Below the pieces are notes generated by a model that had not been told where the DNA came from, did not search any database, and saw nothing but the letters and a program-made list of their open reading frames with translations. From Takakia lepidozioides (Eukaryota > Streptophyta > Takakiopsida > Takakiales > Takakiaceae), in assembly GCA_030704615.1 (NCBI GenBank), contig CM060733.1, forward strand, positions 50,530,001 to 50,594,000: a stretch of 64,000 nucleotides of DNA, in the 5' to 3' direction. This document shows, one piece after another, positions 37,766 to 50,900 of this stretch; position 1 is the stretch's first letter, and each line of letters opens with the position of its first letter. The translations under genes and the position numbers were made by a program.

Positions 37766-40135
37766 ATGTACAGAGGTTTGCCTCTCCACACAGAACCTTC
37801 AGTGCCCAAAATCCAGTTCCCCGGATACGCATTTGTATCTTGCAGGGTAGTGGTGTTTCAATTCTGGAATCGGATCTGTTTATTTATCGGCCATAAGAGT
37901 TGGGGCAAGCCTAGGAGCTGTGGTGCAGCCATCATCACCACTGTTAGTGATGGAGGACGAATCCAGAGAGTAGTGGTGAAGCGATGGATCAATGACACTT
38001 TTGCAGCAGCTAGTGGTGACACTGTAATAGTGAGCAAGGAGGGACGACTGGATGAGGCCGTGCGCATTTTGGATCTTGCAAAACAACGAGGCGTTCAGGC
38101 ATATACTGAGGTTTGTGCTCGTCTCTTGCAAGAGTGTGGTTGGACGAAATCCCTGGCAGTTGGCAAGGGGGTTCATGGTCATATCATAAAAGATGGGTTC
38201 GAACCAGACACATTCCTCGGAAATGTCCTTGTCAGCATGTATTGCAAGTGCGAGAGTGTTGTGGATGCGCGCCTGGTGTTCAACAGCATGCGTAAACGGG
38301 ATGTGATCTCGTGGACTGCGATGATATCCGGATTAGCACAGCATGGGCAAGGAGAAGAGGCATTTGAGCTCTTTTGGCGAATGAAACAAGAAGGCGTGAA
38401 GCCCAACAAGGTCACCTTCATGAGCATCCTGGGCGCTTGCACCAGCCCTGAAGACTTGGAACAGGGGAAGCAGCTCCATGCGGGAGTCATTAACGCTGGA
38501 TATCAATCGGATGTGCGAGTCGGGACTTCCCTTGTCACCATGTATTGCAAGTGTGGGAGTGTCGCGGATGCCCTCCAGGTATTTGACAAACTCCCTCATA
38601 GAGATGCGGTGTCATGGACTGCAATGATAGCAGGATCTGCTCAGAATGTTCATGGTGAAAAGGCTTTCGAACTCTTCCGACAAATGCAAAGGGAAGGGTT
38701 GAGGCCGGACAAGGTGACATTCATTAGCGTTCTCAATGCATGTGCCAGCCCTGCAGCGCTGGAGCAGGGCAAGCAGCTCCAATTGGACATCGTCAGAGCT
38801 GGGTTTGGTTCAGATGTCCAAGTGGGAAATGCCCTTGTCAGCATGTATTGCAAATGCCAGAGTTTGGTGGATGCGAGGCAAGTGTTTGAGGAAATGCCCA
38901 GCAGAGATGTAATTTCCTGGAATGCTATGATGGGAGGATGTGCCCGACAGGGTCATGGGGAGGAGGCATTGGCACTGCTTCATCAAATGCAAAGAGAGGG
39001 CTTGAAAGGAGACAGGGTCACTTTCATGAATGTCCTCAAGGCCTGTGCCAGCCTCGCAGTCCTGGAGCAGGGCAAGTGGGTTCATGCCCACATCATCAAA
39101 GCTGGAGTCGAATCAGAGAGCCTAGTTGGGAATACTCTTATTGACATGTATACAAAATGCGGGAGTGTTGAGGATGCCCGGCAAGTATTTGACAGAATGG
39201 TCAAAAGAGATGTAGTCTCGTGGAATGCCATGATGATAGGATATTCTAAGCATGGCCATGGTAAGGAGGCCCTCCAACTCTTTAAACAAATGCAATTGGA
39301 AGGGGTGAAGCCAGATGACATCACATTTATGGCCGTTCTTTCTGCTTGCAGCCATGTAGGCCTAGTGAACGAGGGCTTTCAGTACTTCTATTCCATGAAC
39401 CAGGATCATGGTGTTGTACCAACACTGAAGCATTATGGCCTCATTGTTGACCTTCTTGGCCGGGCAGGGCGCTTGGTGGAGGCAGAGGATGTCATTAACA
39501 AAATGCCATTTGAACCCGATGTTCCAATTTGGGGGACCTTGCTTGGTGCCTGCAGAATCTATGGCAATGTGGAGATAGCAGAACGGGCCGCACAATGTGT
39601 TCTCAAGGTGGAACCAGAACATGCTGGAGTGTTGATGCAGCTTTCAAACATCTATGCTGCGGCTGGTAGATGGGATGATGTATCAAAGGTGAGAAAAATA
39701 GTGGAGGCCAAAGGCGTAAGAAAGGAGCCAGGTTGCAGCTGGATTGAGGTCAAGAATAGGGTCCATACATTCACTGTAGAAGATAGGTCACACCCACAAA
39801 CAGAGGAAATCCATGCCGAATTGGCAAGATTGACAAAGCAAATGAGAAACTTGGGATATGTGCCCGACACACGGTTTGTCTTGCATGATGTGGATCAGCA
39901 GAGCAAGGAAAAGGCCCTATGCCACCACAGTGAAAAACTGGCCATTGCTTTCGGACTCATCAGCACACCCCCTGGGACACTCATCCGCATAATCAAGAAC
40001 CTTCGTATATGTGGTGATTGCCACACTGCTGCCAAATTTATCTCGAAGATTGCTGAGCGTGAAATTATTGCAAGGGATGCCACCCGTTTTCATCACTTCA
40101 ATGAGGGTGTGTGTTCATGTGGGGATTATTGGTGA
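37766..40135 (+). CDS. PPR protein, PLS class with E and DYW domains
   Basis: Intronless ORF. The first in-frame ATG is at 37766, giving 789 residues; the frame is open further upstream but only through GTG. About nine to ten PPR motifs follow an unconserved N-terminus of about 110 residues (for example VSMYCKCESVVDARLVFNSM and KRDVISWTAMISGLAQHGQG). After them come the E region ([18 protein letters not shown]), an intact PG box (PGCSWIEV) and a DYW domain with HSE, CGDC and the terminal CGDYW. The family performs site-specific C-to-U editing in chloroplasts or mitochondria. The stop is followed within a few bases by a retrotransposon fragment. Confidence 0.95.
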   Translation: MYRGLPLHTEPSVPKIQFPGYAFVSCRVVVFQFWNRICLFIGHKSWGKPRSCGAAIITTVSDGGRIQRVVVKRWINDTFAAASGDTVIVSKEGRLDEAVRILDLAKQRGVQAYTEVCARLLQECGWTKSLAVGKGVHGHIIKDGFEPDTFLGNVLVSMYCKCESVVDARLVFNSMRKRDVISWTAMISGLAQHGQGEEAFELFWRMKQEGVKPNKVTFMSILGACTSPEDLEQGKQLHAGVINAGYQSDVRVGTSLVTMYCKCGSVADALQVFDKLPHRDAVSWTAMIAGSAQNVHGEKAFELFRQMQREGLRPDKVTFISVLNACASPAALEQGKQLQLDIVRAGFGSDVQVGNALVSMYCKCQSLVDARQVFEEMPSRDVISWNAMMGGCARQGHGEEALALLHQMQREGLKGDRVTFMNVLKACASLAVLEQGKWVHAHIIKAGVESESLVGNTLIDMYTKCGSVEDARQVFDRMVKRDVVSWNAMMIGYSKHGHGKEALQLFKQMQLEGVKPDDITFMAVLSACSHVGLVNEGFQYFYSMNQDHGVVPTLKHYGLIVDLLGRAGRLVEAEDVINKMPFEPDVPIWGTLLGACRIYGNVEIAERAAQCVLKVEPEHAGVLMQLSNIYAAAGRWDDVSKVRKIVEAKGVRKEPGCSWIEVKNRVHTFTVEDRSHPQTEEIHAELARLTKQMRNLGYVPDTRFVLHDVDQQSKEKALCHHSEKLAIAFGLISTPPGTLIRIIKNLRICGDCHTAAKFISKIAEREIIARDATRFHHFNEGVCSCGDYW

Positions 40136-40138
40136 TGG

Positions 40139-40290
40139 TAAGGGTCTATCCGCTCTCGGCACTAAACTGAAATTTAAACACGGGGCAGGAAGCCTACCTT
40201 TGAACAGCAAACGGAAGCAGAGAGGAAAGGGAGAGTGCAATTGCCCGTTGTGTGGGCAACCTGAAGCCAATATTCAGGGTTCAGGGTGGG
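40139..40290 (+). mobile_element. LINE 3' fragment just behind the PPR stop codon
   Basis: Reads GDGKGLSALGTKLKFK and SLPLNSKRKQRGKGECNCPL in one frame, the same segment as in the LINE copies at 1-4 kb, with an intact CPLCGQ. Homology begins within about five bases of the TGA and fades near 40290. It must lie in the PPR 3' UTR. Confidence 0.8.
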
Positions 40291-41039
40291 CTCCACAATC
40301 TACGAATAGAGAATGTTGCACCTTTCATCTGATCTGTGCTAGGCAGAGCGAGTATTCTGTCTGTTCTGTTATCGGTATGAATGGCAGTGTGAGAAGTTAC
40401 ATGAGCCACATGTTTGTTACATTGAGGCAGGTACAGTGCTGCAAAAACTGCAAATTTGAACTTGCCAGCCATGTCTTTGAGTGTGTGTACATGGACATCT
40501 GATCTTCAGGTTAAGACTGAAATTCTAGCCAGGCCAGACTTCTGCTAACCGGGTTTAAATTCTCAGGCTTGGCAGTGAACCAAGATGTATCAAATGAGAG
40601 GACTGCATTCTCTACTGCCATCCAAAGATTTAGAAGACCCCCAAGTTTAACAAGTTGCGGGACTGGTATTTGACGATGCTACGGAAGGCTAACTTATATT
40701 AGCGACAATTACGGAAGGCAAAAGCTTGTGATTGGCAAGGTAAGCCCCTAACCCGCCCCTAAGCACTTTGGAGTAGATCATTTGGCCCAAAAACCACTTG
40801 TTGAAGTGTCTGTGTAGGAAGGGGCTGTGAAATTTTCAACATGGCTGAAGCCAACATCACTGGTACTTCAGGACGACAGCACCAACAAGTTACCTTTGTC
40901 TCTTTTTGCGAGAAGATGTGACAGTAGCCATTGTTCTGCTATTTCTTTCTTGTTCATATAGTGCAAGGGCAGCAGCTCACTTGCCAACATTGAACATATA
41001 CGGTAAACCAAGTATGTTTGGAAAGCAACAGCTGTATGT

Positions 41040-41661
41040 TGTGGTGACATTGTCAAAGCTAGAATTGTATCACATGATGCGGGGAAGGGTGCAGACCAAC
41101 CAGATCATGCTCGTTTGTATTTGCAATATGTGTGTGAGCCTGGCAGCTCTGGGAAAGTAGGGAGAAAGGGTGCAGAAGTCCATGGTGACATCGTGAAGCT
41201 GAAAATTGGTATATGTCAGGCATGGTTCAACGCTGAAGCATGGAACAATGTTGGCTGGACTTCTTAAGATCCGTCACAATGGTGGGACAGTAGCCTTGAC
41301 GAGACGAGCTTTCTTCAGAGTTCTTTCAAGATCCTTCACAATGGTGGGACAAGATTTCATTGTGGGTTTATGGCTAGTTGCTCCTCCATGGTTGAAAGAA
41401 AAAACAACTGCTTGATGTCAAGCACAATGTGGTCGGGACACCTTCTTCTTCAACACCTTTCAGCCTGTTTTGTTTTGGAGTGATTTCCAATGTGGATTCA
41501 AGTCAAATGTTTTTCTACACAACGCCCTTCTCAACATGTATGTTGAGTGCAGGAGCCTCGTGGATGTAGCAGGAAGCAGCAGCAGCACTGGCGCACTTGA
41601 TAAAACCAGGTACCCTCATCTTCAATACAGTTCAGCCTGTTCTGTCCTCTTTTCAGAGTAG
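41040..41661 (+). pseudogene. Decayed PPR gene fragments
   Basis: Short PPR-like islands in shifting frames: NMCVSLAALGK near 41130, KGAEVHGDIVKLKIG at about 41163-41210, and DFQCGFKSNVFLHNALLNMY at about 41482-41545, with stops and indels between. This is the layout of a PPR array (ACxSLxALxxGKxVHxxIVK, then xNALLNMYxxC) after extensive decay. Confidence 0.6.
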
Positions 41662-41830
41662 TCCCTATTTTCCAGCGAAGGGGAGGATGTATATGCATTA
41701 TGGGTTTTGTGGTAGGGATAGCTAAAGGGGCAGGGATGGATTGTGGGTGTAGAATCATTGAATCATTGAGCAAGACCAGTTTTGGAGAGAATGTAGTGTA
41801 CCAACTATGAAAGCAGTGTAATATGCGAGG

Positions 41831-42620
41831 GTGGCAGTGCATCAAAGACACCCAGGGCTCTGCGTTCTGCAGTTGAACCAGGCATTGTTTTATGAGTCAG
41901 GCACCTCCACCGCAACCAGTGCTTTTCAAAGAGGACCAAGAGAGGCAGTCAACAAGAACTTTTCTCGCACTGTTGCAGATGTGAGGACACTATGTAAGGG
42001 GGGACAACTGAAAGAGGCCCTGCAAATGTTGAACCAGGGAGGTCATTTGGCAGACTCTTTTACTTCTGTCTGTCTTATCCAGGAGTGTATCAAGATAAAA
42101 GGGTTAGCAGAGGGAAAGCAGGTACATGCGCACATTATCCAAAGTGGGTTTAAGCCAAACATCTTTGTCCTCAACTCCGTTGTCAACATGTATGCCGAGT
42201 GCGGAAGTGTGGTAGATGCCCGTCTGGTGTTTGACAAAATGCTTGAACGAGATATTTTTACATGGACACAATGATGGCAGGATATGCCAGGCATGGATGT
42301 GGTAGGGAGGCCTTGAAGATTTATGAGCAAATGGGGAGATACCCAACAATGTCACATACACTTGCGTTGTCAATGCATGTGCGAGCCTGGCAAACCTCGA
42401 AAAGGGCAAAGAGGTTCATGCTGACATTATCAAGGCTGGAATTAAGCTAGATATCATTCTTGAGACTGACATTGCTGACATGTATACCAAATGTGGGAGC
42501 ATGAAGGAAGCACGGCAAGTGTTTGACAATATGGCTCAACGAAATATGGTCTCATGGAACGTGATGATTGCAGGATATTCCAGCATGGCTGTGCTGGCCG
42601 CAAGCTGTCTTGAGTTATAC
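41831..42620 (+). pseudogene. PPR pseudogene, paralogue of the 23312-25252 gene
   Basis: The frame at 41831-42274 matches the N-terminus of the 646-residue PPR protein (DVRTLCKGGQLKEALQML, LIQECIKIKGLAEGKQVHAH, RDIFTW) and then hits a stop after a frameshift. PPR sequence continues in other frames to about 42600 ([52 protein letters not shown]) and then ends without E or DYW domains. At least two frameshifts and the missing C-terminus make it non-functional. Confidence 0.85.
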
Positions 42621-44660
42621 TAGTCGCCCGAAGTCTCATTGCCATAAGGCTCGCATGGATCAAGTGATTCTCCCTCTCTCTCCCCATCTCTCTCACTGTC
42701 ACAAAGAGTAGGTTGCCCTGGATGGAATGTGCATAGAGCTTAAAGTTAAACTTCCTTTCCTTTCTTACCTGATTGTACATCTCAACCCAGCTGGAAAACA
42801 GAACCTGATGCATGCCCAATCTGTAGGCATGATCGTGAGGAAGCAAGTATTGCCCAATGCAATGCGGTTGCTTGTCTTCTGCACCTTGACAGCTTCACAA
42901 TGACTGCCGCAGAAGCAAAGCTTGTTGTACTCCAAGCTCCCCTGCTTCTTCCCTGTGATATCCAAAGCCCTATCTATTATGTAGTGAGCACATTTCACCA
43001 ACTTCAAACAACCCTCCTTCACTCAAACCCTTGACTGGAGAGCTTGCCACGACTACGGGTGCAAGGAATTTGCAATGACCAATTTGGTGGAACACTTTTG
43101 AGGCACAAACAAGCATGGACAAAGGAAGGTTGAAATAACCAGTGTTGGGGGGGTATTACTTTTTTGAATACCAGCCGGGTCCTGGTACTGAAACGACTGA
43201 ATATTGCATGAAGTTCCTAGAGGGGGCAGGTCGGAGACTGCGGGCTATCCATTGTGGCAACGACATCGTGTGTTCCTTGCGTTGCAGCTTAGAGCTCAGC
43301 CAACATTACTCAAATGTGTGTGCGACTGAAATCCTGGAGCAAACCATAGCGTAGGCCCCCGCCAATTTTGTAGGTCAAGAAAGGATGACATACAAGGAGG
43401 AAAATGAGAAATCCAAGCCACCTTGGACTCAGAGAGGGAGGGTAGGCACTAGGCACTGTCCCTCCCTGATTGTTGTTACATGAACAGAATTGGATGCAAA
43501 GTAAAAAGTTATGACAAAAACATCATCACCATGTCCAATAGTCGTCCTCATGTGTTGCACTCTCTAACCCCTTCTGCAACGGCCGGTGCTGCACTCCCCA
43601 TGAGACCATGCACCAATGATTATTAAAGGGATTGCAGAAGAAAAACACCGATTGATGTGATTAGTTCCCGAAGAACGTTGAATCCATCCTCGGAGGATTC
43701 GTTTGAGGCTTCGGGGATTTTGTTTGAAGGTAGGAAGGCCGCGTGAGCAGGTGAGCAGTGAGATGCCTCTAAATGCCTAATGAGCATATGAGCTTATGAG
43801 CATTTCACTAATAAGCAACATTCGGGGGCCAGATTGTTGAGATCTCACAAAACTTATCAAACAATTGTTGAAATCTAGTAGGCCAGCATGATATACTCAG
43901 GAAAGTGGCAGATGGATTCAATCTTGAGCTTTCATGGGACTATGACCACACACAGAACTATCCGGCTCGGTATTAACCTCCCAGTAACTGTGCACATTGC
44001 TCCATTATCATTTCAACCTCAGCGGACAGTGTTAACATTCCCACTGATCCGAGTATCTCTCATCGCATTCAACGACAACCATCTTACAATTTCATCAACT
44101 TCAACACCCTTACTGAGACTCAGACCATCAGACATGCTTCTTCCTTTTTGTCGTCAACAAGTCGCCTCAACCTGCTGGCATGACCCCTTTCATCCCTGTT
44201 TGGGAGTTGTTAACGTGTGTAATATACCCAGCAGCTATCCCTTCTCCCCCTCCTTTCCTCCCCTCAGTCATCTTTGCTTGACTGTCATGGACTCAACTGA
44301 TAAAACCTGCTTCATCCTCCTTGCCACATTAGGGTTCAACAAGACATTATGGACAGTTCCTCTGCTTTGAAGCTCTTCACAGTAGCATGTTTCTCAGCCT
44401 TACCCCCAGGAATGAGGTTAGCCTTATGCTCTTGACCACGGATTCCTTCACCCCCCTTCAAATTCATAAATAACCATCCCCCGGCCCTGCACAAGAGACT
44501 TGCCCGTTCACATCCACTTTCCGTGAACTGGATCAGGCAAAAGATCTGCAACTATCATTCCTGATGAGAACCTTGCCATCCGCTGATCCACCAGATTGCA
44601 CCAATGTTAGCACATTATTTGAACTTAAGCAGAGGAGTACCGTTTGATGTTTCAAGTGTC
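42621..44660. other. Intergenic, no supported gene
   Basis: Open frames here (for example 43888-44370, +) show neither family motifs nor convincing codon pattern. The last few hundred bases may include the end of the FAAP100-like gene. Confidence 0.4.
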
Positions 44661-44966
44661 GTGACTTGACCATCAGCCATCTTGTTCACCCTCAGCAACT
44701 GATCCATGGCCTAATGCCAGAACTTCCATTGCAGTACAAGTTGCTGACAAGCGTGCTCTGTTGCAAATTGTTGGGGCAAATTGGCATTACTGTCAATCCT
44801 CTTCCGGCACTGCAGAATGGTGCCCTCAAGACGTATTTGATACCCAGTCTTCCCGATGGGTCCTCCAAACCTGGAGAAGATCTCGAGTTACAGCATATGC
44901 ATGACCTAGAAGAGGGCCTACCAGATCTGCAGCCAGAAAATCAGATCATTGACTTAAGGACCTTTC

Positions 44967-47900
44967 TTACCAAAGCATAGCACTGTGTGAACTGTAAACT
45001 AACTCTCTCGTTGAAAGGTCTGATATTCCATACAAGTGGAACCAAGACTCTACACCATTGCAGAGCCAAACAAAATGCCTGTTTTCATCAGAAGGTACAT
45101 TGTACAAACCTGAAGTGCCAGGCGCATCAGGCCTCTGGAAGTTCTTCCAGAGATTTGCTACTGTTCTAGCACGTTGACCAAGAGCCATAACACAATCCCC
45201 TCTCTCAGCAAGCTTCTGTTCCCAACCCGTGTCCCTGGTCTGCACTTCACTACTTGACTGGCCACTTTCTGATGTGTGAGCAGGAATTGGCGTGGTGTTG
45301 TGCCTTCCATTTATAGCTTGTGGCTCACCCCGTGAAGGGTCCACATCACCACAACCATCCTGTTTTCTTGAAGCAGCACTGAATTCCCGTTCCTTTAGGC
45401 GCCAGTGGAGAGCCTCCCTCATCAATGACCCAATGTGGAAAGTCGAAGTTTGAAAATGGATTGCAGACGAGGAAGAGCACTTGTTCTCTCCTGCTTTCAA
45501 ATCCAGGGAGATGACGACTCTTTCACCATCCAAAGTTGCCAATTTCAGCCGACTGCCAGCCTGTTTATCAAAAGAGGTAGAGATTGGGTAAAATTGTTCC
45601 CTTTGGTTTGCCTGCTACTCTTAAACTTTCTTGGAGGACCAACTCTGACCAGGGTCAAGATCAATGCATCAGCCATCCATACTCTGCAACCAAGCAACTA
45701 CCGCCAGACGTTTTTGTCTCTTTACAGGAGAGAGTCAGCGGGCTATACAGTCTGCAGCAAACACAAAACATATTGCTTCTGTACCATACCCAAATCGGTC
45801 CAACAAGTGTTGATACAACCAGTCCGTAGACACAGAGACAAGGTGCTTTGGGCATTTTTGTTCACTAAATTCTTTAACAGTACTGCAAGCCGCCAATGTC
45901 ACAGAAATAACAAGAAATCACTTAGAAAGAGTACACACCTTCAACAACCGTCCATGCAAAAGGTCTTCCAGAGGAGCATTCTGCCACATCATTGTGTCAT
46001 CCCCAGTCTTCCCTCTACATGTCTGATCATTCCCAGCAGTTAATGCAAAAGTCCATGAGAACGGACCTAGCAACTGTCTATCACCCACATCCAACATAAC
46101 CCCGCTGGAGCCTGCATCTGCTGTTGCACAGTACCAATGAGGAAACTGTCAAAAGAGTTTCAATCCTATGTCAACCTCTATGAAGAAGAAAATTCTTAAA
46201 TTAGAACAGTACCGCTTGTGAGAAATAACATATTGTTTAAAGTGAAATTCTCCTGAAAGGTGAGTGATGAGAGACAAAGACAAGACAATATCCAAGGCAA
46301 AACTAGAACCCCTTTGTGATATTGTCTCCCTCTCTGTTGGGCCAATGACTGTTATCACCTATTCAGTAAGTTATATAAAATGCACAGGCGTCAGGTACCT
46401 TATCAAGCCACACTCCACTGACAACCTCTTACCTGTGTTTGATGTATGAGCACTGTGAGACATTACTGCTGATCCAGTTGACTCACTGTTACGCAGCATC
46501 CACAAAGTTTGCTCCAGCCTTGGAGGTGGGTCCCTGAGCAGTGACAACACATCTATCCGCTTCCGCAACAGAAGGACACATGCTGCACCTGGGATGCTTA
46601 CACACTGCATTGTTGAGTCTAAACCATCAAGCAGCCCATCTGGGAGTCCAGAATTCACTGTTTTGTCCGACCCATATTTGTCCACATCTGCCCAACCTTT
46701 GCTTTCAAGTAGGAGATTATGGTAGTCATGGATATGAGAGAGAAAGACGGTGGCAATGACAGGACCCCATCGGCCACCAGGAAGCCTCACATTGAAATTG
46801 TAAGTCCATTGGGCACCAACTGGCAAGCCCAGTCCACCATTGATTGCAAAAGAGAAATGAGCAACAGGAACATTGATAGAGAGACAGCTCTGCAGCTCGA
46901 TGACGAGAGACCAGTATTGAGAGAGGGGGGTCCAACTGTGGTTGACTAGACAAACTCCTAGTTGGACCATATAGTCAGGGCACCATTTTCCTGTCAGGGC
47001 TTTTGCTGCTTTATCTGCTAGATGGACTGTTGGACCACCAAAAGAAAGCTGGTCGGGAGATACAGCGGTAGCAGGAAGTGGACATGCACTGAGCTGACAC
47101 CGGAGTCCAGTCTTGGATTCAGAGTCTGAGAGATCTGGTACTCTTTTGCCATTCCCATCTGGGAAGTTACTGGTCGGGTGTAGGTACCACCGTGTCGAGT
47201 CAGTGGCAATACCATATGCCATTGGTAAGGTGACTGCCAGTTCGTTCAACGAGAAAGTGAGAGCCTTGTCATGGCTTTGGACATCTTCCATACATGCTTC
47301 CACCTCAGACACCAATGAGAGCAGTGCCTACAAAGAAACCCCACCACACCACCAAGTTACCATGAAGCAGAGAACTTGTCCGTGACTGAGGTACTCTTGT
47401 ATATAACCAGCTTAGGCACTAGGTTTGGGTCTCTAACGGAAGTGCTCAACAGGGATACTGGTGGGTCCACAGCCAGCCCAAATTCCTGACATTGCATCAC
47501 ACTCATATCTTCGTATGAGAGGACCTCACAATGTCTCATTGTCCACATGTCTGTACTTGACTATTCCTAATGGAAGGAATAAAAAAGGTGGAGCACTCCT
47601 CTTCCTTTAGCATCACAGCAAGACACTCCACAGGATAGCTGCATGGGTCTGGAAAGTCAAGATTTGATGTTGGTTAGTGTTCAATGATTGCTAGGTGGTG
47701 GGATGCAATCATGGATACCTTTTGATTTTGGTATTCCACATTTTCTTGCTTTTGTTCCATAATCAGCTTATCACAAGGGCTGCCCTGCCACCTGCAATCA
47801 ACTCTCTTCTCCACAGCGCCTGGCAGAGACACCCTGGTTCTCAAAATTTCCGCCAACCCACAGCTTTCATTTTTTGCTGGCACGGTGACCTGCTCAGAGA

Positions 47901-50900
47901 CTTTCACTCCCAGGAGGCTTCCCCCAACAGTTAAAACCACCAATGGTCGGCTGCTTGTGTAAGCCATGGATAACCCAATTCCAGCTATTCCAACCACATT
48001 GGCAATTGGCACCCTTTGAGATATAAATTGCTCCCTAGGTTGCTGTATTGATTTCTGAGATTTAGAGGAGCCACCGGGGACTGTCAGCTTTTTGGTCTCA
48101 TAGCTGTTCCATGCCACACTAACACCCACTGTTGATGAAAAAGGCTCAACCCCACAGAAGCCATGCCATTGCCCAAGTGTTGCATTGCTTGTTGAAAAAG
48201 GCTGCATCTCCTCAAATAGATCAGCAATGAACACGTCAGATCCCACAGTGTAGCAAAGGTGATTTGGACCCAGCATGCAAGCACTACCAACCGGTGCTTT
48301 GATAGCCCTTTCACTGAACACCAACTTTCTGCCTTGGGAATTGCTTGCAGGCAAATTCATGCCCTCTAACTGGGAACATCCTTGTTTCAAATGAAACAGC
48401 CAGAAGGGTCCACGTAGAGAACCCCCCTCTAATCTATCCTCTTTCATAGTGGAGATCACTATCACACGCCCAAACTGGCCTATCACTACCAACCAGTTAG
48501 CACCCCTATTTTTCTCAGCCTCTGTTGACCTGAGAGAGGTTATGCCTGCAGCTTGGTGGTGGCTCTGACTACAAGTTGAAACAGGGAACAGAGCCACCAC
48601 TGGCTGCTGAAGGTCACAGACTACTCTTGGAGAAGAACTTGCAAAGCTGCCCTGTTCCACAGGCAGGAAATATACCCTTCCATCCAGATCCCCTGCAAGT
48701 ATTTCATGAATCGTCTATGTAAGTACAGAGTAACAACTCCATACAGACAACTTAAAAGGCAACCCAAACAATTATTACATGAGTCCAAGTTAAGACCTAC
48801 AATAGTGAAACTTAGAGGGTGAGTGCAGTCTTATTGTGTTGTTAATCGAAAAGGTTGGACCGAGTTGCAGCCTCTTTTCTGGAAGTAATGAGGAAAAGTC
48901 AGCCATGATGTCGGCTAGCACTGCGCAGCAAAGCCATTTGATAAATTTTTAAATTTAATTTTGAGAGTCGTACAACATGAGGAGGCTGTGCCACAATCTT
49001 TCCATCAGTTGACTACTGTTGAATATATGTACAGCTCAGCCCATGAAACATGCTGCTGAGCATGGCTAATGTATGTCTGAGCAGTATTAACCAAAGAAAC
49101 AACCAGAGAGAAGAACCTTACTGGAAAGAGAGAAGGAACAGAGGAAAGAAGATGGGGAGGGAGATTGGATACCTTGCAGTAATATACCATGCTCATGTGC
49201 ATGGGAGAGCTCAATAGAAAGAGCCTCAAACAGCTCTTTTGACAGAAAAGCCTGGCCTCTTTCACATCCATTCCCCTGCCCCTGATGCATGGCATATGCC
49301 AATAGCAGGCAGGTGGGCTCCCTCCTGAACATTGGTCCATAATCACAGGGAGCTCCTTGCAGACTTTCAGTGGAACTCCATGGGACCCCACTGGTACTCA
49401 AAAACTTGGGGGGCCCAAACCGTGCTAAGATCACCACCTAATGACAAATCACATAGGCATGTTTCAATCTGAAGTTGAATACATTGCAAAACTTGGAGGG
49501 AGTTTCGACACTTGATAGAGTATGTAAATAGGGAATAGATTAGCGAGGAGCTATCCAAGAGAGACATTTTGGCAGACAGACAAACGGTCTAGTTGTGCAA
49601 TGAGTCTCTTCCGTGGGCTGATCCATGTGCATATCATGATGATGAGAAGTGAACCACCACGTTCTGTTGTGAGTCCTTGAAAATGCAGACAATTCACTAT
49701 CTTTTCCATCAAGTCAATGCTGGGTTCAAGGGCTTTCATGAGGAGAGGTCTCACAGTGAAGTCCCACTAGTAGAGAGAGCATTACTTGTAGTGGCCCTCA
49801 TTCTGCTCTCCTCCTGCTCTATTTCCTAGTGTGAACACACTTGGCATGGGCTCTAGGGCAGAAATACAGTCTCAGGAAGATACACAGACACCACATTGGC
49901 ACAACCCTCTGGTCAGTTGACAAATTGAGAACACCTACAAAGTTTTGAGGACCAAACGCACCAACAGTCGCACCAGGGACCACACCCAGTAGTGCGCCTG
50001 ACGTCACAGCATCTTTCACTTCCATCAACACTGGCTCTGGTTTGTGATTCTGCACCACCAACCTTTTCCACTGTGGTAGGAAACCAAGCACACTTTCGCT
50101 GCCTACAACAAGGCTTGTAGCATTGACTGTAGCACCACCACCTATGATTTCTGGCAAGGCCCTTTCGTCTGCCGGCTTCATGTTTTCTCCTCTGGCCTCC
50201 AAAACATCCTCCCCTGCATCCTTATGGAATTGAGACGGACCTCTAAGACTGCACGCTGATGTTGATAGGACCCTCATGCCACATTTATTTATCTCCAGTG
50301 GTTCTTGCGCTTGTGTGAGCCTGACATGATTAGCTCCCTTCTGTTTCTTGATGGGCCTGCACATATAACAAGCCAGAGGGCAGAAATATTCATTCCCATT
50401 CCGCCTCTTCCTCCTATTTTCCCCTCTTCTCCATTCAAACCTCTAGGTGAGATGGCCAAAGATGCAGTGATTTTGCAAAGAAAACGCTGACATGTAGCGT
50501 TGAGGGCTTATGATTTCACATACCTGACTGATAAGATGCTGTCTTCCATCCTGAGTGCCCAAATGCATCCTTCCTCGGTGATCACTAGCAGACAAGCAGC
50601 CTGGTGCGCCACTTGAACGCTGCTTTCCGATGTTGATTCGGTTTTGCCATCTCTTATGGGAGTGCCAGGCGCGGGAGGGCCGAACAGTAGAAACACAGGG
50701 TCTGCTGGAAATCGCCACTTCGACTGCAAGAGAAAAACTGATCAGGCTGAGATATGGGCGTCCGTTCGAAACAGTAATGTGTCTTGAATATCGAGTGGTG
50801 CCCAAGAGAAGCACCAAGGTGACGAACCATTTGTGATATCCAGCTTCAACTCGACGCTCACAAGATAGAGGCCCAAACACCAAGTGACCAGTTTCTCTCG

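Noticed and set aside
38113-39870. Many ORFs of 60-100 residues opposite the PPR gene at 37766
   Set aside because: They repeat with the PPR periodicity and are shadows of it in other frames.
44666-44980. Plus-strand ORF of 104 residues with plausible composition
   Set aside because: No family recognised. The minus strand here also has an open frame that could be the last FAAP100 exon, so neither is called as a separate gene.
45435-46043. Plus-strand ORF of 202 residues
   Set aside because: It overlaps minus-strand exon-like segments that fit the FAAP100-like protein, and has no recognisable motif.
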